Positions 39,151 through 49,700 are shown, counted from the first letter of the stretch. The stretch: DNA of 64,000 bases from Blasia pusilla (GCA_050084515.1 CM114275.1:24738001-24802000), one strand, 5' to 3'. The notes: generated from the sequence alone by a model not told the origin. Numbers and translations: made by a program.

Positions 39151-39472
39151 GAATTTTCTATTGAAAGTTTTTAATCCAATGTTTGAAAAAAAAATTTAAT
39201 GTTAGGGTTATTTTTCATGAACACTTTTCATCCAAAAATTTTCTAAAGCATGTTTGAATTATGGAAGTCTTCTTTGTCACATCTGAGTAGTCGATAGGCC
39301 GAGATCTATCGTGGATAGGGCATTGGAGTCAGCGGACTGTCTTGAGTGTAACTTTGTCCCACGGTGTCGGATGAGGTTGAGGATAGGTCTGTTGTGTCAG
39401 AAACGTCATTTTTGACAATTTTCTGTTGTGGTCTTTCACAGTCAGACGACTTGTTGAGCATGTCACCCGCCC

Positions 39473-39500
39473 CTGGTAACCTGTACGCGCAGGTTACCAG
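39473..39500. repeat. Perfect 11-bp hairpin upstream of Ty3/gypsy copy 2
   Basis: CTGGTAACCTG (39473-39483) and CAGGTTACCAG (39490-39500) are exact reverse complements with a 6-base loop. It lies about 260 bases before the gag frame, in what should be the LTR or leader of the element. Confidence 0.8.
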
Positions 39501-39560
39501 GAGCATAGTTATTTTTAGGGGAAGAGCCTTTTGGTTCTTCCCAACCCCATATAAGGGAGG

Positions 39561-39584
39561 AAGATGGCTTTCCCAAGCCATCTT
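39561..39584. repeat. Perfect 10-bp hairpin, first of two identical copies
   Basis: AAGATGGCTT and AAGCCATCTT flank a TCCC loop. The same 24 bases recur at 39763-39786, with identical bases extending a little on both sides (GAGGAAGATGG...ATCTTTC). Confidence 0.85.
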
Positions 39585-39756
39585 TCTCATGTTGGGCCGT
39601 TGGAGTACCATTCTTGCTCGTGTGTGTGAGTTAGAACTAGGTGCTAGCGTCCGGATTCCCTGATAGCGTAGGGTGGACAAGGCTCGATATGCCGATATAG
39701 ACTGAGGAGTGGAGTTTTAGGCCAGGTGTGCCGTTTTTACTAACCTTTATTTTTAC

Positions 39757-40680
39757 ATGAGGAAGATGGCTTTCCCAAGCCATCTTTCCCATATCTGTGA
39801 CTATTGCCACAGATATGGTCACACTAGGGATAGATGTTTTGACCTTCGTCGAGAGGCACATCCAGAGGTAGGCCGAGGGCCTAGGGGCAGTCGTCCTAGA
39901 GGAGGTCGGGGAGTTTTTCCTGGACGTGGTGGTAGAGGACCACCACCAATCAGAGGAGATGGAGCAGGAGCACCAGAATCGGCACTTCTCTCACGCATCG
40001 ATCAGTTGGAGTGGAGGATTGCTGCCATGACGAGGATGCAGCTTAGGGAAGGCACGGAGCCGCGAGCAACTAGTGTGGCTCCGGCTTCTACCTCTTACCC
40101 TGACCCGCGTGAGGATCTCGCTAGTATGGGGTTTATGTGTAGTGTAGCTCAGGTTGAGGCTGCTGCAGTGGTGACTCAAGATGCGGTGAGAGGCACTGAG
40201 CCATCGAGAGATGGAGTTGAGATTGACCCATCAGAGGGGATCGATGGGCGGCAGGCTAGTGTTCCACAGTTATTTACATTGTTGGAGGCACTACACACAC
40301 CATCGATGGTGCCTCGACGACCAGCGGTGCCTACAGGTCAGGCAGGTGCGCCAACGTCACGAGAAGTAGGAGTGACAACTCCTAGGTCGGCTCGAGTGGA
40401 GTTAGTGTCGACCATAGTGTTGGAGGTGGCCACTAGAGTGAGCCAGACTCCGCTATTTTCCACTATAGAGTTGGCGACGTTGGGAGTTGGACCAGGTGAG
40501 GTGTTCCGGCTGGCCGCCACGTTGTGTGAGCGTGGAGAGGTGATTGCCTCTTGTTCAGAGGTAGTTGAGGAGGTGGTGGACTTGCCCTTGGAGCAGGTCC
40601 TTAGGACGTCCCCCACAGAGTCATGGCATGCGGAGGCGGCGAAGTTGGTAGATATGCCAGCTCGCCCAGCCATAGAGTGA
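39757..40680 (+). pseudogene. Gag C-terminal region with CCHC zinc knuckle
   Basis: CDYCHRYGHTRDRC (residues 14-27 of this frame) is an exact C-x2-C-x4-H-x4-C nucleocapsid knuckle, which binds the genomic RNA. It is followed by an Arg/Gly-rich stretch (GPRGSRPRGGRG, PGRGGRGPP) that would also bind RNA, and then a long low-similarity region. The N-terminal capsid part of gag is not visible upstream. The frame runs to a TGA at 40678 and would continue into the protease without it. Confidence 0.8.
39763..39786. repeat. Perfect 10-bp hairpin, second copy, inside the gag frame
   Basis: The sequence is identical to 39561-39584 and 202 bases further on. It lies at the very start of the visible gag reading frame, just before the zinc knuckle. 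The repeat may mark a recombination joint or a short direct duplication. Confidence 0.85.
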
Positions 40681-40683
40681 GTA

Positions 40684-41050
40684 GTGGTGACACCTGGCGT
40701 AGTGTTATTGGATAATCGAGCTGGAGTATTTCACTTGGTTAGTCCGACGGGGAGAGTTTTCCACCCGCAGCACATCCTACTTGATTTGGGAGTGCAACCC
40801 TTGATGTTAGGGAAGGCGGCGTGTTTAGCGTTGGGGTTACGGAAGGCCGATATTGAGCCTTGTTCCTTCCAAATACAGACCTCGATTGGGGCGTGTCACC
40901 CACGCAATATATGACTCAAGAGGACATAGTTGTCAAAGTCCATACAGAGCATGCAACGGATAGTGCTATGGTGCGCACACGTGCGATTACAATATCAGCT
41001 GAGTTGTATGATGTGTTGGTGGGGAGTACAATGTTATATCCCCAAGGATT
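40684..41050 (+). pseudogene. Retropepsin-type aspartic protease of copy 2, active site DLG
   Basis: HILLDLGVQPLMLGK aligns with the retropepsin active-site loop, where the family has Asp-Ser/Thr-Gly. Here the codon at 40786-40788 is TTG (Leu), which fits a TCG to TTG transition. The flap-side region (SFQIQTSIG) runs into a one-base frameshift near 40890, and the second half (ELYDVLVGSTMLYPQGFILDF) reads in the 40860 frame. Confidence 0.7.
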
Positions 41051-41429
41051 CATCCTTGACTTTTGGGAGGAGACCTTTGCTTATCGTCCAGGGTGGCGGT
41101 CATGTGACGGGCAAATGAGTCAGTTATCTGTGCAGTTTGTAGGACGAGGTGGTCGAGCACGAGACGAGTCTGTGACCACGTTGGCAGCTTTCACAAGTAG
41201 TGTTAGCTGGCCAAGAGAGTTGTTGGAGGGGAACGCACATGCGGAGGATGTCCCAGTAGCGAATTATCCCACGAAGAGACACGCCATGGCGGGTGTCTCT
41301 TCCCATGTTGGCGAGATCTCTTCACCATTGTGGGGTACGACTCGAGAGCTACAAAGGTGTTCCGACGACCTCGTAAGGCGGGCGTAGAGTCATGCCTTTA
41401 TCCCGGAGCAACGAGAGTCAAGTGGTGAT

Positions 41430-42480
41430 CGGGCTCCTGGAGTGGAGACGTTGACCCCACTAGATACCACACCCATTGTGTGGCACTGTCCAGAGGAGGG
41501 TGTTAGGGTGTTAGATCTCTTCGGAGGGATTAGCACCAGATTGGTTGCGGTATTGCAAGTAGGCATACAGATGCATCAGTACCTTTATGTGGAGAGAGAT
41601 GAGACCGCGCGGCGAGTAGCATTACGTCACGTGGCGAGATTGGTCCAGAGGTATCCTGAGTTGTTGCTGATATCTGCAGTACGGGGATGTCAACATACCC
41701 TACCCGCCGACATCTCTTTGGTGGGGACGCAGGATCTGGATAGAGTTGGCACCATTCATTTGGTGATTGTTGGATGGCCATGTCAGGGTCATTCATCAGC
41801 TAGCCGAGGGTTTGGATTGCAAGATCCGAGGTCAAGGATGTTTTGGGAGATGTTGCGAGTAGTACGACACTTGCAGGAGAGTCAAACATGTTCTCCGGCG
41901 TATATTTTGGAGAACGTGCCGTTGTTGGGAGACACTCGTGCACGTGAGATGACGAGTGTGCATCAGATGAGGTCTTGGTTGAGACGTGTTGTGTTGTTAG
42001 ATGCAGCGAGAGTTGGATCACGCGCCCATCATCCACGACTGTGATGGACAAACCTGATACCATCAGAGGTACTGAGTCGAGCATACGATGGAGTCCAGAG
42101 AGCACCACATCTCACATTGGATGCTATTTTGGGCCCAAGGCGTCGATCTCAAGTGGTGACGCAAGATGATAGACCACCGTTGGCGATGGCCAATAGGGTG
42201 GGGGAGTTGAGGGCAACCTTACCTACGTTGGTGAGCTTCCCAGCATCCCATGCCTTTCATCAGGGAGGGCCAGGCATGATTTGGGATGAGGTGACCCAAG
42301 CATTGGAGGAGCCTACAGCAAATGAGCGCGAGCGTACCATGGTGTTTGCCACGGGTACTATGGCGGTGCTAGGTATGACTGAGGCATCCCGAAGACAGGT
42401 GTTGGGGTAGGCGATGGACCTCAATTTTCTCACATGGATAGTCAACCTAGGTATGGCTAAGCAGAGACGGATGCGAGTGT
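41430..42480 (+). pseudogene. C5-cytosine DNA methyltransferase domain inside the Ty3/gypsy polyprotein
   Basis: C5-MTases transfer a methyl group from S-adenosylmethionine to cytosine. The core motifs come in the canonical order: motif I VLDLFGGIS (41505-41531, SAM binding); motif II-like YVERDE (about 41589); motif IV GWPCQGHSSASRGFGLQDPR with the catalytic Cys codon at 41781-41783; motif VI ILENV (41907-41918); motif VIII-like VGSRAHHPR before 42042; motif IX/X-like NERERTMVFATGTM and RRQVLG*AMDLN (about 42320-42425). The region of about 350 codons has only two stops: TGA at 42042, between VIII and the WTNL segment, and TAG at 42408, within motif X. Both fit single transitions. No host-type targeting domain (BAH, PWWP, UBA, chromodomain) is seen. 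The frame is continuous with the protease side and leads to RT. In copy 3 only the C-terminal edge survives. Confidence 0.9.
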
Positions 42481-42779
42481 CATCCATGCCGTCACGTCCA
42501 TGAGTTGGAGCATTGCCTATAGGTTCTGTACAAGCATTGGCTGGGGGCGGGACAAGGAGAGATAAGCACCCATGGAGTTCCTGGGACGTCGTTCGAGCAG
42601 AGAGTGCAAAGGCGGCCAGAGCAGCACATGTTCATTTTTTGGATGTGGAGCATGGTGTAGGAGGTCACAATGGAGTGGCTATTACAGAGGTGGCTAGGGT
42701 TGCTACATAACAACCAAAGCCGGAGGTTGCATCCTCTCCGAGTGAGCGTCATGATGGAGACTTGGGAGCTTGTGATAGG

Positions 42780-43760
42780 TCTCAAGTTGATAGGAGGAGA
42801 GCGACGATGAGTTCATAAGTTTCTGAGAAGGCATGTCACGTATGTTGGCTTCAATATGAGAGACTTGGATACGCTGAAGGGTCCCGGGATACGGATTGAG
42901 TTGGCTAGTGATATGCCGATCTTTCGTTGATCCTACATGTATTTTGATATGGAGCAAGCCTTGATTCAGAGCAGGATTCAGGACTTGTGGAGTTATCACA
43001 TGGGGAGTACGCATCTGCCACAATCATGCCGACAAAGAAGGATATGTATGGCAGTTGGATGCATAGGCGGATGTGTGAAGATTACCGTCCTATAAACCAA
43101 CAGACGAGGCCAGATCGGTACGCCATGCCTACTCCTGAGGAGATCTTTGATGCGGTAGGGCATGCAAAGATCTTCAATACTTTAGATCTCCGTATTGGCT
43201 ATCATCAGCTTCCTATCAAGTTGGAGGACAGGGAGAAGACAATATTTTGGGGGAGAGATCGGTTCGAGAGAGATTGCTTGTATCAGTGGCGGTTCTTACC
43301 ATTTGGGTTGAAGAACACGCCTGCAGGAGTTTCAGAGAGTGATGGATAGGATTCTGTCTGGCTTGGATTTTGTACGATGTTACATAGATAATATTCTTAT
43401 CTTTAGTTCCACGGTTGAGGAGCATGAGCCACACTTGGACGAGGTGTTTTGGACATTGTAGTTACATGGACTGAAGTTACATCCAGGCAAGTGCAGATTC
43501 TTTCAGGAGCAGATTAAGTACTTGGGACACACCATATACCCGAGTGGGTTAGGTGTTCAGCAGACGAAGGTGGAGGCTATAGCATAGATTCCACGCCCTA
43601 CAGATGTGAGTCAAATCCGAGCGTTTCATGGACTAGCGAACCTCTATCGACGGTATGTCAAGGGTTTTAGTGCGATCGCAAAGTCTTTGACCTTGTTGAA
43701 AAGATTTGATCAGGTTTGGTTGTGGTGAGATGATTAGGAGTGAGCATTTTAGGAGCTCAA
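42780..43760 (+). pseudogene. Reverse transcriptase of copy 2, YIDN in place of YIDD
   Basis: Visible blocks are GPGIRIEL, MPTKKD, RMCEDYRPIN, DRYAMPTPEEIFDAVGHAKI, FNTLDLRIGYHQLP, WRFLPFGLKN and CYIDNILIFS, then the connection LHPGKCRFFQEQIKYLGHTI. The motif C second Asp is Asn (GAT to AAT at about 43390). Frameshifts lie near 42970, 43330 and later, and stops at about 43458 and 43586, mostly CAG-to-TAG type. Confidence 0.85.
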
Positions 43761-43767
43761 TGACACG

Positions 43768-44286
43768 TTGACGTCCTCACCCATTTTACAGAGACCGGTT
43801 AGGGGTCGCCCATTCCAGTTACATACCGATTGGAACATGTTGGGTCTAGGAGCAGTGCTTACTCAGAGGGATGACGAGGAGAGGGAGTTCATTGTGGCTT
43901 ACGCGAGCCGATCAAACAACATTGCAGAGGCGAAGTACAGCTCCTACGAGGGAGAGTGCTTGGCTGCAGTGTGGGCCGTGCCACATTTCAAGTGCTATTT
44001 ATTCATCAACGCTTTCACACTTATCACTAATCATCAACCGTTGAGGTGGTTGATGGAGTCCGACAAGCTTCCCATGTGGGCTCTATTTATATATGAGTAT
44101 GAGTTCGAGGTGGTTCACAGGCCACATCGGCTGAACCAGGATGCGGATGAGTTGAGTCGTAACCCATGTCCGAGACAGAGAGACGACACAAGACCTCGAT
44201 GGCACGGAGAGAGTGATGAGGAGATGGTGCCCGATTGGCATGCATCTGCCTATCTTTGTTGGCTGACTATGGTAGGTCAGCCGTAG
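43768..44286 (+). pseudogene. RNase H domain of copy 2
   Basis: QLHTDWNMLGLGAVLTQ carries the first Asp and GECLAAVWAV the Glu. ITNHQPLRWL has Asn where Ty3/gypsy RNase H normally has Asp (TDH). EVVHRPHRLNQDADELSR is the usual end of the domain. The frame is open for 172 residues. Confidence 0.85.
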
Positions 44287-44439
44287 GTGATGATTCCAGT
44301 GGTGGGGTCGGGTGATAAGTCTTTGGATCCGGAGGTCAGTGAGGAGGCGATGGTGGTCGTAATATCTATGATGACATGGAGGTTGTGGAGTTCTTGCGCA
44401 TTGGTGTCATAGCGAGCACAGTGAGTGCTAGGGATCGGA

Positions 44440-45604
44440 TCCTATAGAGAGCCATGAGGTTCAAGTGGGAAGAGACTCATATTTTGCGGGTATGGGGAGA
44501 TGGTAGGATACGAGTGGTACCTCATCTTTTCCAGCGAGCACGTGTAGTGAGACATGCCCATGAGGAGTTGGGGCATTTTGAAGTAAAGCATACTAACAAC
44601 TTACTCCAGGTTCAGTATTGATGGCGCGGCATGCATACTCGGGTAATGCAGTTTGTGGCCAGATGTATGGTATGTGACAGAGTGCGAGCATCCTTCAATG
44701 CTCCCAGTCCGCAATTACATCCTTTGCAGATTATGGGTTTAGGTTATTGGTGGAGTTTAGACTTCGCGGGACCTTTGCCATTGATGGGGCGTCATCATAG
44801 GTACGTGTTGGTCATGGTGGAGCATTTCTCCAAGTGGATAGAGTTGGTGGCACTACCGGACAAGGCAAGCAAGGGAACAGCTTATGGGTTTCTAGATTGT
44901 GTGCTTAGTCACTTTGGTGCACCGACGGAGGTGTTGACTGACCAGGGTCCCGAGTTCAGGGGAGAGTTTCAGGCCTTGAGTGATCAAGCACTGATAGATC
45001 ACCGCACCAAGTCCAGAGATCATTTTGAGGCGGATGGATTGGCAGAGAGAGTAGTATAGATGGTGAAGAGAGGATTGTGCAAGTATGGCTTGCAGCGGGG
45101 ACAGTTGAGGGACTGGGACCTATAGTTGCCATGGTTGGCTATGGGTTATCGCTTTAGTCGACAAGCATCCTTGGCCTCATTTTCACTGTACTTTTTGCTC
45201 TTTGGGAGAGAGCCAGATTTACCTGTAGCTATTCGACGTGACATGGCAGAGGTGTTAGATCTTGATGATCCAGATGTGTGGGTACAAGCGTGTTCTTAGA
45301 GGGCGGAGATTTTTTGTAGAGTTATGTGTATGGCCTTTGAGAACTTTGCTATTGCTGAGCATAGAGATACATTGAGGTACGCGACCATATGTGGAGGAGG
45401 TTTCATCCTGGAGATTACGTGTATTTATAGCATACGGCACCCACGATGGTAGATGTCACTACAGGGCGCACTATCCTACGTGTGCGCGAGGTATTACCGA
45501 CCGGAGTCCTCATGTTGGAGGGACGGGATGGTTTGGTTTGGAAGGATCATGTGGGCAATTGTGCATCATGTCATCTTCCAAATGTGGACGGGACAGTGGA
45601 AGTG
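44440..45604 (+). pseudogene. Integrase of copy 2
   Basis: The HHCC zinc region spans 44545-44690 (RHAHEELGHF, CMVCDR). The core has Asp in SLDFAGPLP, Asp in LTDQGPEFRGEF and Glu in DGLAERV, in the normal order and spacing. The C-terminal segment, which runs to GVLMLEGRDGLVWKDHV, follows at 45160-45600. Stops at about 45057, 45123, 45297 and 45427 are TAG or TAA at positions where copies 1 and 3 have Gln or similar. Homology ends at NVDG, at about 45590. Confidence 0.85.
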
Positions 45605-46327
45605 AAATTATTTGTACACTAGTTTGGATTTTGCCAAAAATATATTGCACTCAATTTTTTAATTTATGAGTTCAAATGATGTGGATTTTCCTTCATTACG
45701 TTTAGGTCTTTTTTCACGGAGTGAAGAATTTTTTCAATGGGACATAAAAGAAAAAGAATGCGTAGGAAAAAATCGAATAGTAATAAAATGGGGGAAAGAA
45801 TTCTCAATGAAGAAGAAAAGTTGGAAAAAAATTGTACCAACCAAAAAAGGTTTCACAACTTAACAAAGACTCTCGACATTCTTTGCAGATTTAGCAGCTT
45901 AAGAACTCAGATTATTCATAATATGAATTGAATACAGATATCGGAGTGATTTTTTTTTCTTTTATTGCCATTTAATAAATCTCATCAAGGTCATGAATTA
46001 GAAATCAAACCAATATGCAGGTGAGAAAATTCCTTAATTTTATTCCTTAATTCCTTAAAAATCTACATTATTATTAAAAAGTGCTTTCTTAATTTACAAA
46101 TTCCTCATGTGAAAAAATCTTTCTCCCTCCATGGAAAAAAATCTTATGTACTCATTTCATGCCGCTTCGAAGAAAGCCGCATAAAAGGTGCACCGTTAAC
46201 TGCAGAACCGAGTTCGCATTGCTCCGGCCCCAGGCTATCACCGACTAGGATTGGTCGCCGAAACGAGCGGCATGTCCTCTAGTGAGCCTTTACGGCATCC
46301 GTCGTAAAACGGCCGCTCACTGCCGAA
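45605..46327. other. Unassigned DNA between gypsy copy 2 and the inverted-repeat block
   Basis: AT-rich sequence with short open frames (45666-45863, Lys-rich) and no recognised motif. The last 150 bases are GC-richer (GCCGCTTCG, ACGGCATCCGTCG) and may already belong to the terminus of the following element. Confidence 0.4.
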
Positions 46328-46395
46328 GCCCATACTTTGCTGCGGCTTCGCAATAAAGCGAAGCATAGGCTAGGCCATATCCGTAGGTGGCTCGG
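46328..46395 (+). repeat. Left arm of a 68-bp inverted repeat (candidate TIR)
   Basis: This segment begins GCCCATACTTTGC and ends GGCTCGG. It matches the reverse complement of 59704-59771 with 6 differences in 68 bases by my count. It contains an internal foldback, GCTTCGC-AATAAA-GCGAAGC. I found no clear 9-bp target duplication outside the two arms. Confidence 0.75.
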
Positions 46396-47883
46396 AAGCA
46401 ACGGGCCCGGTCACGGTGGATCGTTGGCGGATATTGGCTGGGCGTCTCCACCGGCTACGGATGGATGGAGTTTCAGCGGGACGGACGGATTTAGGGTTAG
46501 GACGGTGGGATGGATGGAAGGACGGACGGATGTTTAGGGTGCCCTAATCACGGTGTGGGGACGGAGTTGGCTTCGGTCTGACGCCCAGGCTGTTCGTTCG
46601 AATTTGCGCGATTCGATCGACCCTCACTTTTGCGGTTTCGCTCGATGTCGGTTCGTTTAGAAGTGCAAAGAACGTGGCAATTCGCGCAAACAGTGTTGTG
46701 GGTGGTGGGTTTAGGGGTTTGAAGGCTGTTCGGTTTCGTGCTTCGTGCAAGGAAGGTCTCAGTTTGCTTTTCAGTGTTTCAGTATTTTCGTGTTTCCGTG
46801 TAGTGGCTCTCGCGGAAATTGTTGCTCTCGGCCAAACAAGGTGGCAATTCGCTTTTCAGTGTTGTTTCGTGACCGGGCAAGGGTGGGTTTGGGTTTCGTT
46901 GTTTAGGTTCGTTGTTTCAAGTTTGAAGGTGGTAGTGAGCTTTCACAAAGAGTTCTAATTTTTTGCTTTGGAGTGTCTCATGGCCGGGTTGTAGATCTCG
47001 TTATGGGTTTGGCTTTCGATTAGGCGTTCGTTGCTGATAGTCAGGCCCGGTGGCAGTGCGTTCGAACGAAGTGCTATCATTTTTCGTGACCAGACTGGGG
47101 TTCTTGGTCAAGGTTTGGCTTTCGATTAGGCGTTCGTTGCTGACAATGTTGTGGGTGGTGGGTTTAGGGGTTTGAAGGCTGTTCGATTTCGAGCGACCCA
47201 TGCTTTTGCTAGTTGCTCCGTAGTGTTTTCGTGCTTTCGTACAAGGAAGGTCTCTGTTCGCTTTTCAATGTTGGAGTTTGTCTGATGTTTCAGTGTTTTC
47301 GTGTTTCCGTGTTTCAGTGTTTTCGTGTTTCCGTGTAGTGGCTCTCGCGGAAATTGTTGCTCTCGGCCAAACAAGGTGGCAATTCGCTTTTCTGTGTTGT
47401 TTCATGACTGGGCTAGGGTGGGTTTGGCTTTCGTTGTTTAGGTTTGTTGCTGCAAGTTTGAAGGTGGTAGTGAGCTTTCACAAAGAGTTCCAATTTTTCG
47501 CTTTGGAGTGTCTCGTGCCCGGGTTGTAGATCTCGTTATGGGTTTGGCTTTCGATTAGGCGTTCGTTGCTGATAGTGAGGCCCGGTGCTAGTGCGCTCCT
47601 AACGAAGTGCTATCATTTTTCGTGACCGGACTGGGATTCTTGGTCAAGGTTTGGCTTTCGATTAGGCGTTCGTTCTTTGTGATCAGGCCTGGTGGCGCGG
47701 CGCTTCGATTGGCGTCGTTCGGGCGATCAGCCTGGTGGCGATCGGCGCTTTTGATTAGGCGTTGTTCTTCGGCGGTAGCGGTGGTAGTGCGCTTTTGACA
47801 AAGTGCCACCGTTTATCGCAAGCTTATTTCAGTATCGTGACCGGGCGGGGGTTCTTGTTCCAGGTCGGGTTTAGGCTTGGTGT
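46396..47883 (+). repeat. GC-rich subterminal tandem duplication
   Basis: Two long direct units start at 46691 and 47144 (both TGTTGTGGGTGGTGGGTTTAG). They share blocks such as GAAATTGTTGCTCTCGGCC, GTAGATCTCGTTATGG and TTGGCTTTCGATTAGGCG. The first unit is about 453 bp. The second is about 530 bp because of internal short duplications (CAGTGTTTTCGTGTTTCCG twice, about 47289-47335). A partial third follows to about 47690. The open frames here repeat between units and are probably not genes. The region sits where a leader or subterminal regulatory region of the element would be. Confidence 0.75.
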
Positions 47884-48678
47884 ATGAGTTCGCCAGAGGT
47901 GGATTCCTCTTCTCCTTCCATTCTTGCTAGTGGTGTTGCTGATTCTAGAGTTGAAGCGTCCAGGTGTAGACGAATTGAAGGAGGTCTACGTGTGAAGCCA
48001 TGGATGGAGTTGCATTTTCGAAGGTAGTTGCGGTGATCGTGGGAGTCCATGTGATTTTGTTGAGATATGGGGCTCATGAAAGAGTTGTGAAAAATTTTGC
48101 AACTTTTAGTTAGGATCCGTTAGGTTTTCCCATTGTTTTTCGATGTCCTTGGTTTCTCTCTGCGTAGAGAGTTGGATCTGCTTCATCCCCCTTCCCTTGT
48201 CCTCTCTGCTTGCGAACCCTGTACAATAGACATAGTTGCGTGTTCAAACCGGCCCGAGTGTATCCCGGCATTAGCAAAATCTTTGCAAAATGGGACGTCG
48301 TGACATATAGTAATTGCAATCGAGGTCCTTGGTGCTGACTTCCATCTAGTGACCCTCCATTCCTGCGTGACGATTCTCCTCGTGATCAGGTACATTAGTT
48401 GTATGTTTGGATTCCTTTGTATTGGTTATTGCTTCACTGCAAAGAATTACAAACTAAACAAGGTTACTGACATGCTTTTTATGACCACATCACGCAGGTT
48501 CGGGCTAGCGTACGAATTGTGTAACTCCTACCAAATTTCCATCATCGGAGCTCTTAGGTTCTGAATGCAAAGGAGCTCTTAGGTTCTGAATGCAAACTTG
48601 ACCTTTCGGTCGGTAGTATAGTAGGTTGGATATAGGGGTTTACATACATTACGGGTACTACTGTCGCCTGCTGTTATC

Positions 48679-49230
48679 ATGCCCGACATCCCCATTGCAA
48701 AGTTCTTAAATGCCTGTAGGCTACGTGAGCTTACAATCAATGTGAAAGAGCCCGAAAATGTTACACGTTTCCTTTCTGGATATCAGGGGTCGAGTGAAAC
48801 ATGGGTGAGCCCCATGATTCATAGTAGCTTCACTAGTGACTTTTTCCTCTCAAACATTGTCTGCAAGCGTTCACATCCGCTATCCAAAAATTACTTGGAT
48901 GATTGGATCATCCTGGGCTTTCTCCTAGAAACGTACGAGTGTTTAGAGCAAGCTGCTAGGCATGCGGGCTACAAGGTAGCTTTCTCTCCGAAAGCGTGCT
49001 TGGCGGGTGGGCACGTATGGTTTGACTCCTACTTCCAGAAAAATGGCTTGACCAATTTTAAAGTAGTGGGACATGAGGGAGGTAAGATGAAGGTGCATAC
49101 CATTCCAGACATCAAAAGTATGATGGAGGCATCAAATCAAAATTTGATAACAAAGATTGTATGCACCATCCGATTAAAAAGGAGATTATCCACCATAGAG
49201 GATATAGAAAAGAATGACCTTATCCCTTGA
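48679..49230 (+). CDS. Orphan 183-residue open frame
   Basis: This ATG-started frame is the longest clean one in the block's left half. It has no family I recognise. It contains ENVTRFLSGYQGSSETW, LDDWIILGFLLETYECLEQA and CLAGGHVWFDSYFQ, with a mixed, globular-looking composition. It could be an exon of the surrounding plus-strand gene, a captured host fragment, or a separate gene. No catalytic motif or membrane segment stands out. Confidence 0.35.
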   Translation: MPDIPIAKFLNACRLRELTINVKEPENVTRFLSGYQGSSETWVSPMIHSSFTSDFFLSNIVCKRSHPLSKNYLDDWIILGFLLETYECLEQAARHAGYKVAFSPKACLAGGHVWFDSYFQKNGLTNFKVVGHEGGKMKVHTIPDIKSMMEASNQNLITKIVCTIRLKRRLSTIEDIEKNDLIP

Positions 49231-49657
49231 GTAATCGGTGTTACCCCTAAAAGCATATACCTTATTGACCAAACGCGTGGATGACAATCTATCTATTGAG
49301 AAGGACCAAATTCTAGATCTGTCTGAAGTTATGAGCTCCTTTGCCATTCTGAGCTTAGCTCGGGGTAAGTGCTGTGCACTCATTAAGATTTATCCTATCT
49401 TGAGAAGCAAAGATTTGTGGGAGTAGTTTGGAGGAACTGATATCCCTGCCCTTCTTTTGTGTTTGTGCAGGTAGTGGCCAATCTTCTAGATCATAGGCAC
49501 CATAGCTTATCACTTCATAGTGATAAACACAATATTGTTGCTATTGTGAAATTTTGTACGGGTGGATTTTAATGTTTACGATATCCCTTTTTTGTCCTTT
49601 ACCGGACTATGGTCCGGATGTAGTATCGGGTGTAGCTAGTTTATATACACGTTGGCA

Positions 49658-49700
49658 TATGTGTATATATATATATATATATTTCTATATATATTTCTAT
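49658..49700. repeat. AT-dinucleotide microsatellite
   Basis: Alternating TA of about 25 bases, followed by two TTTCTATATATA-like units. Confidence 0.9.

Larger units (their letters stand above)
39757..45604 (+). mobile_element. Ty3/gypsy copy 2: gag, protease, DNA methyltransferase, RT, RNase H, integrase
   Basis: This is the most complete copy of the family. In order: gag C-terminus with CCHC knuckle (39757-40680), protease (40684-41000), linker, C5-cytosine methyltransferase (about 41430-42480), linker, RT (42987-43440), RNase H (43768-44165) and integrase (44500-45600). Gag and protease share one frame with a TGA at 40678; a one-base shift lies near 40890. From 40860 through the methyltransferase to 42490 there is again one frame, broken only by TAG 41385, TGA 42042 and TAG 42408, so the methyltransferase belongs to the polyprotein. 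No 5' LTR is recognised, and homology to the other copies ends at about 45604, before the PHD finger and 3' LTR. The copy is inactive. Confidence 0.9.

Noticed and set aside
39364-39680. Overlapping 99- and 124-codon frames on opposite strands
   Set aside because: They cover the hairpin-rich leader of the gypsy element and match no gag; probably non-coding.
40338-40673. 111-codon minus-strand frame opposite gag
   Set aside because: Shadow of the gag frame on the other strand with biased composition.
46674-47529. Two similar plus-strand frames (PSLLF/VFSCFRVVALAEIVALGQ type)
   Set aside because: Similarity comes from the DNA tandem duplication; the frames shift with small indels and show no protein-level conservation.
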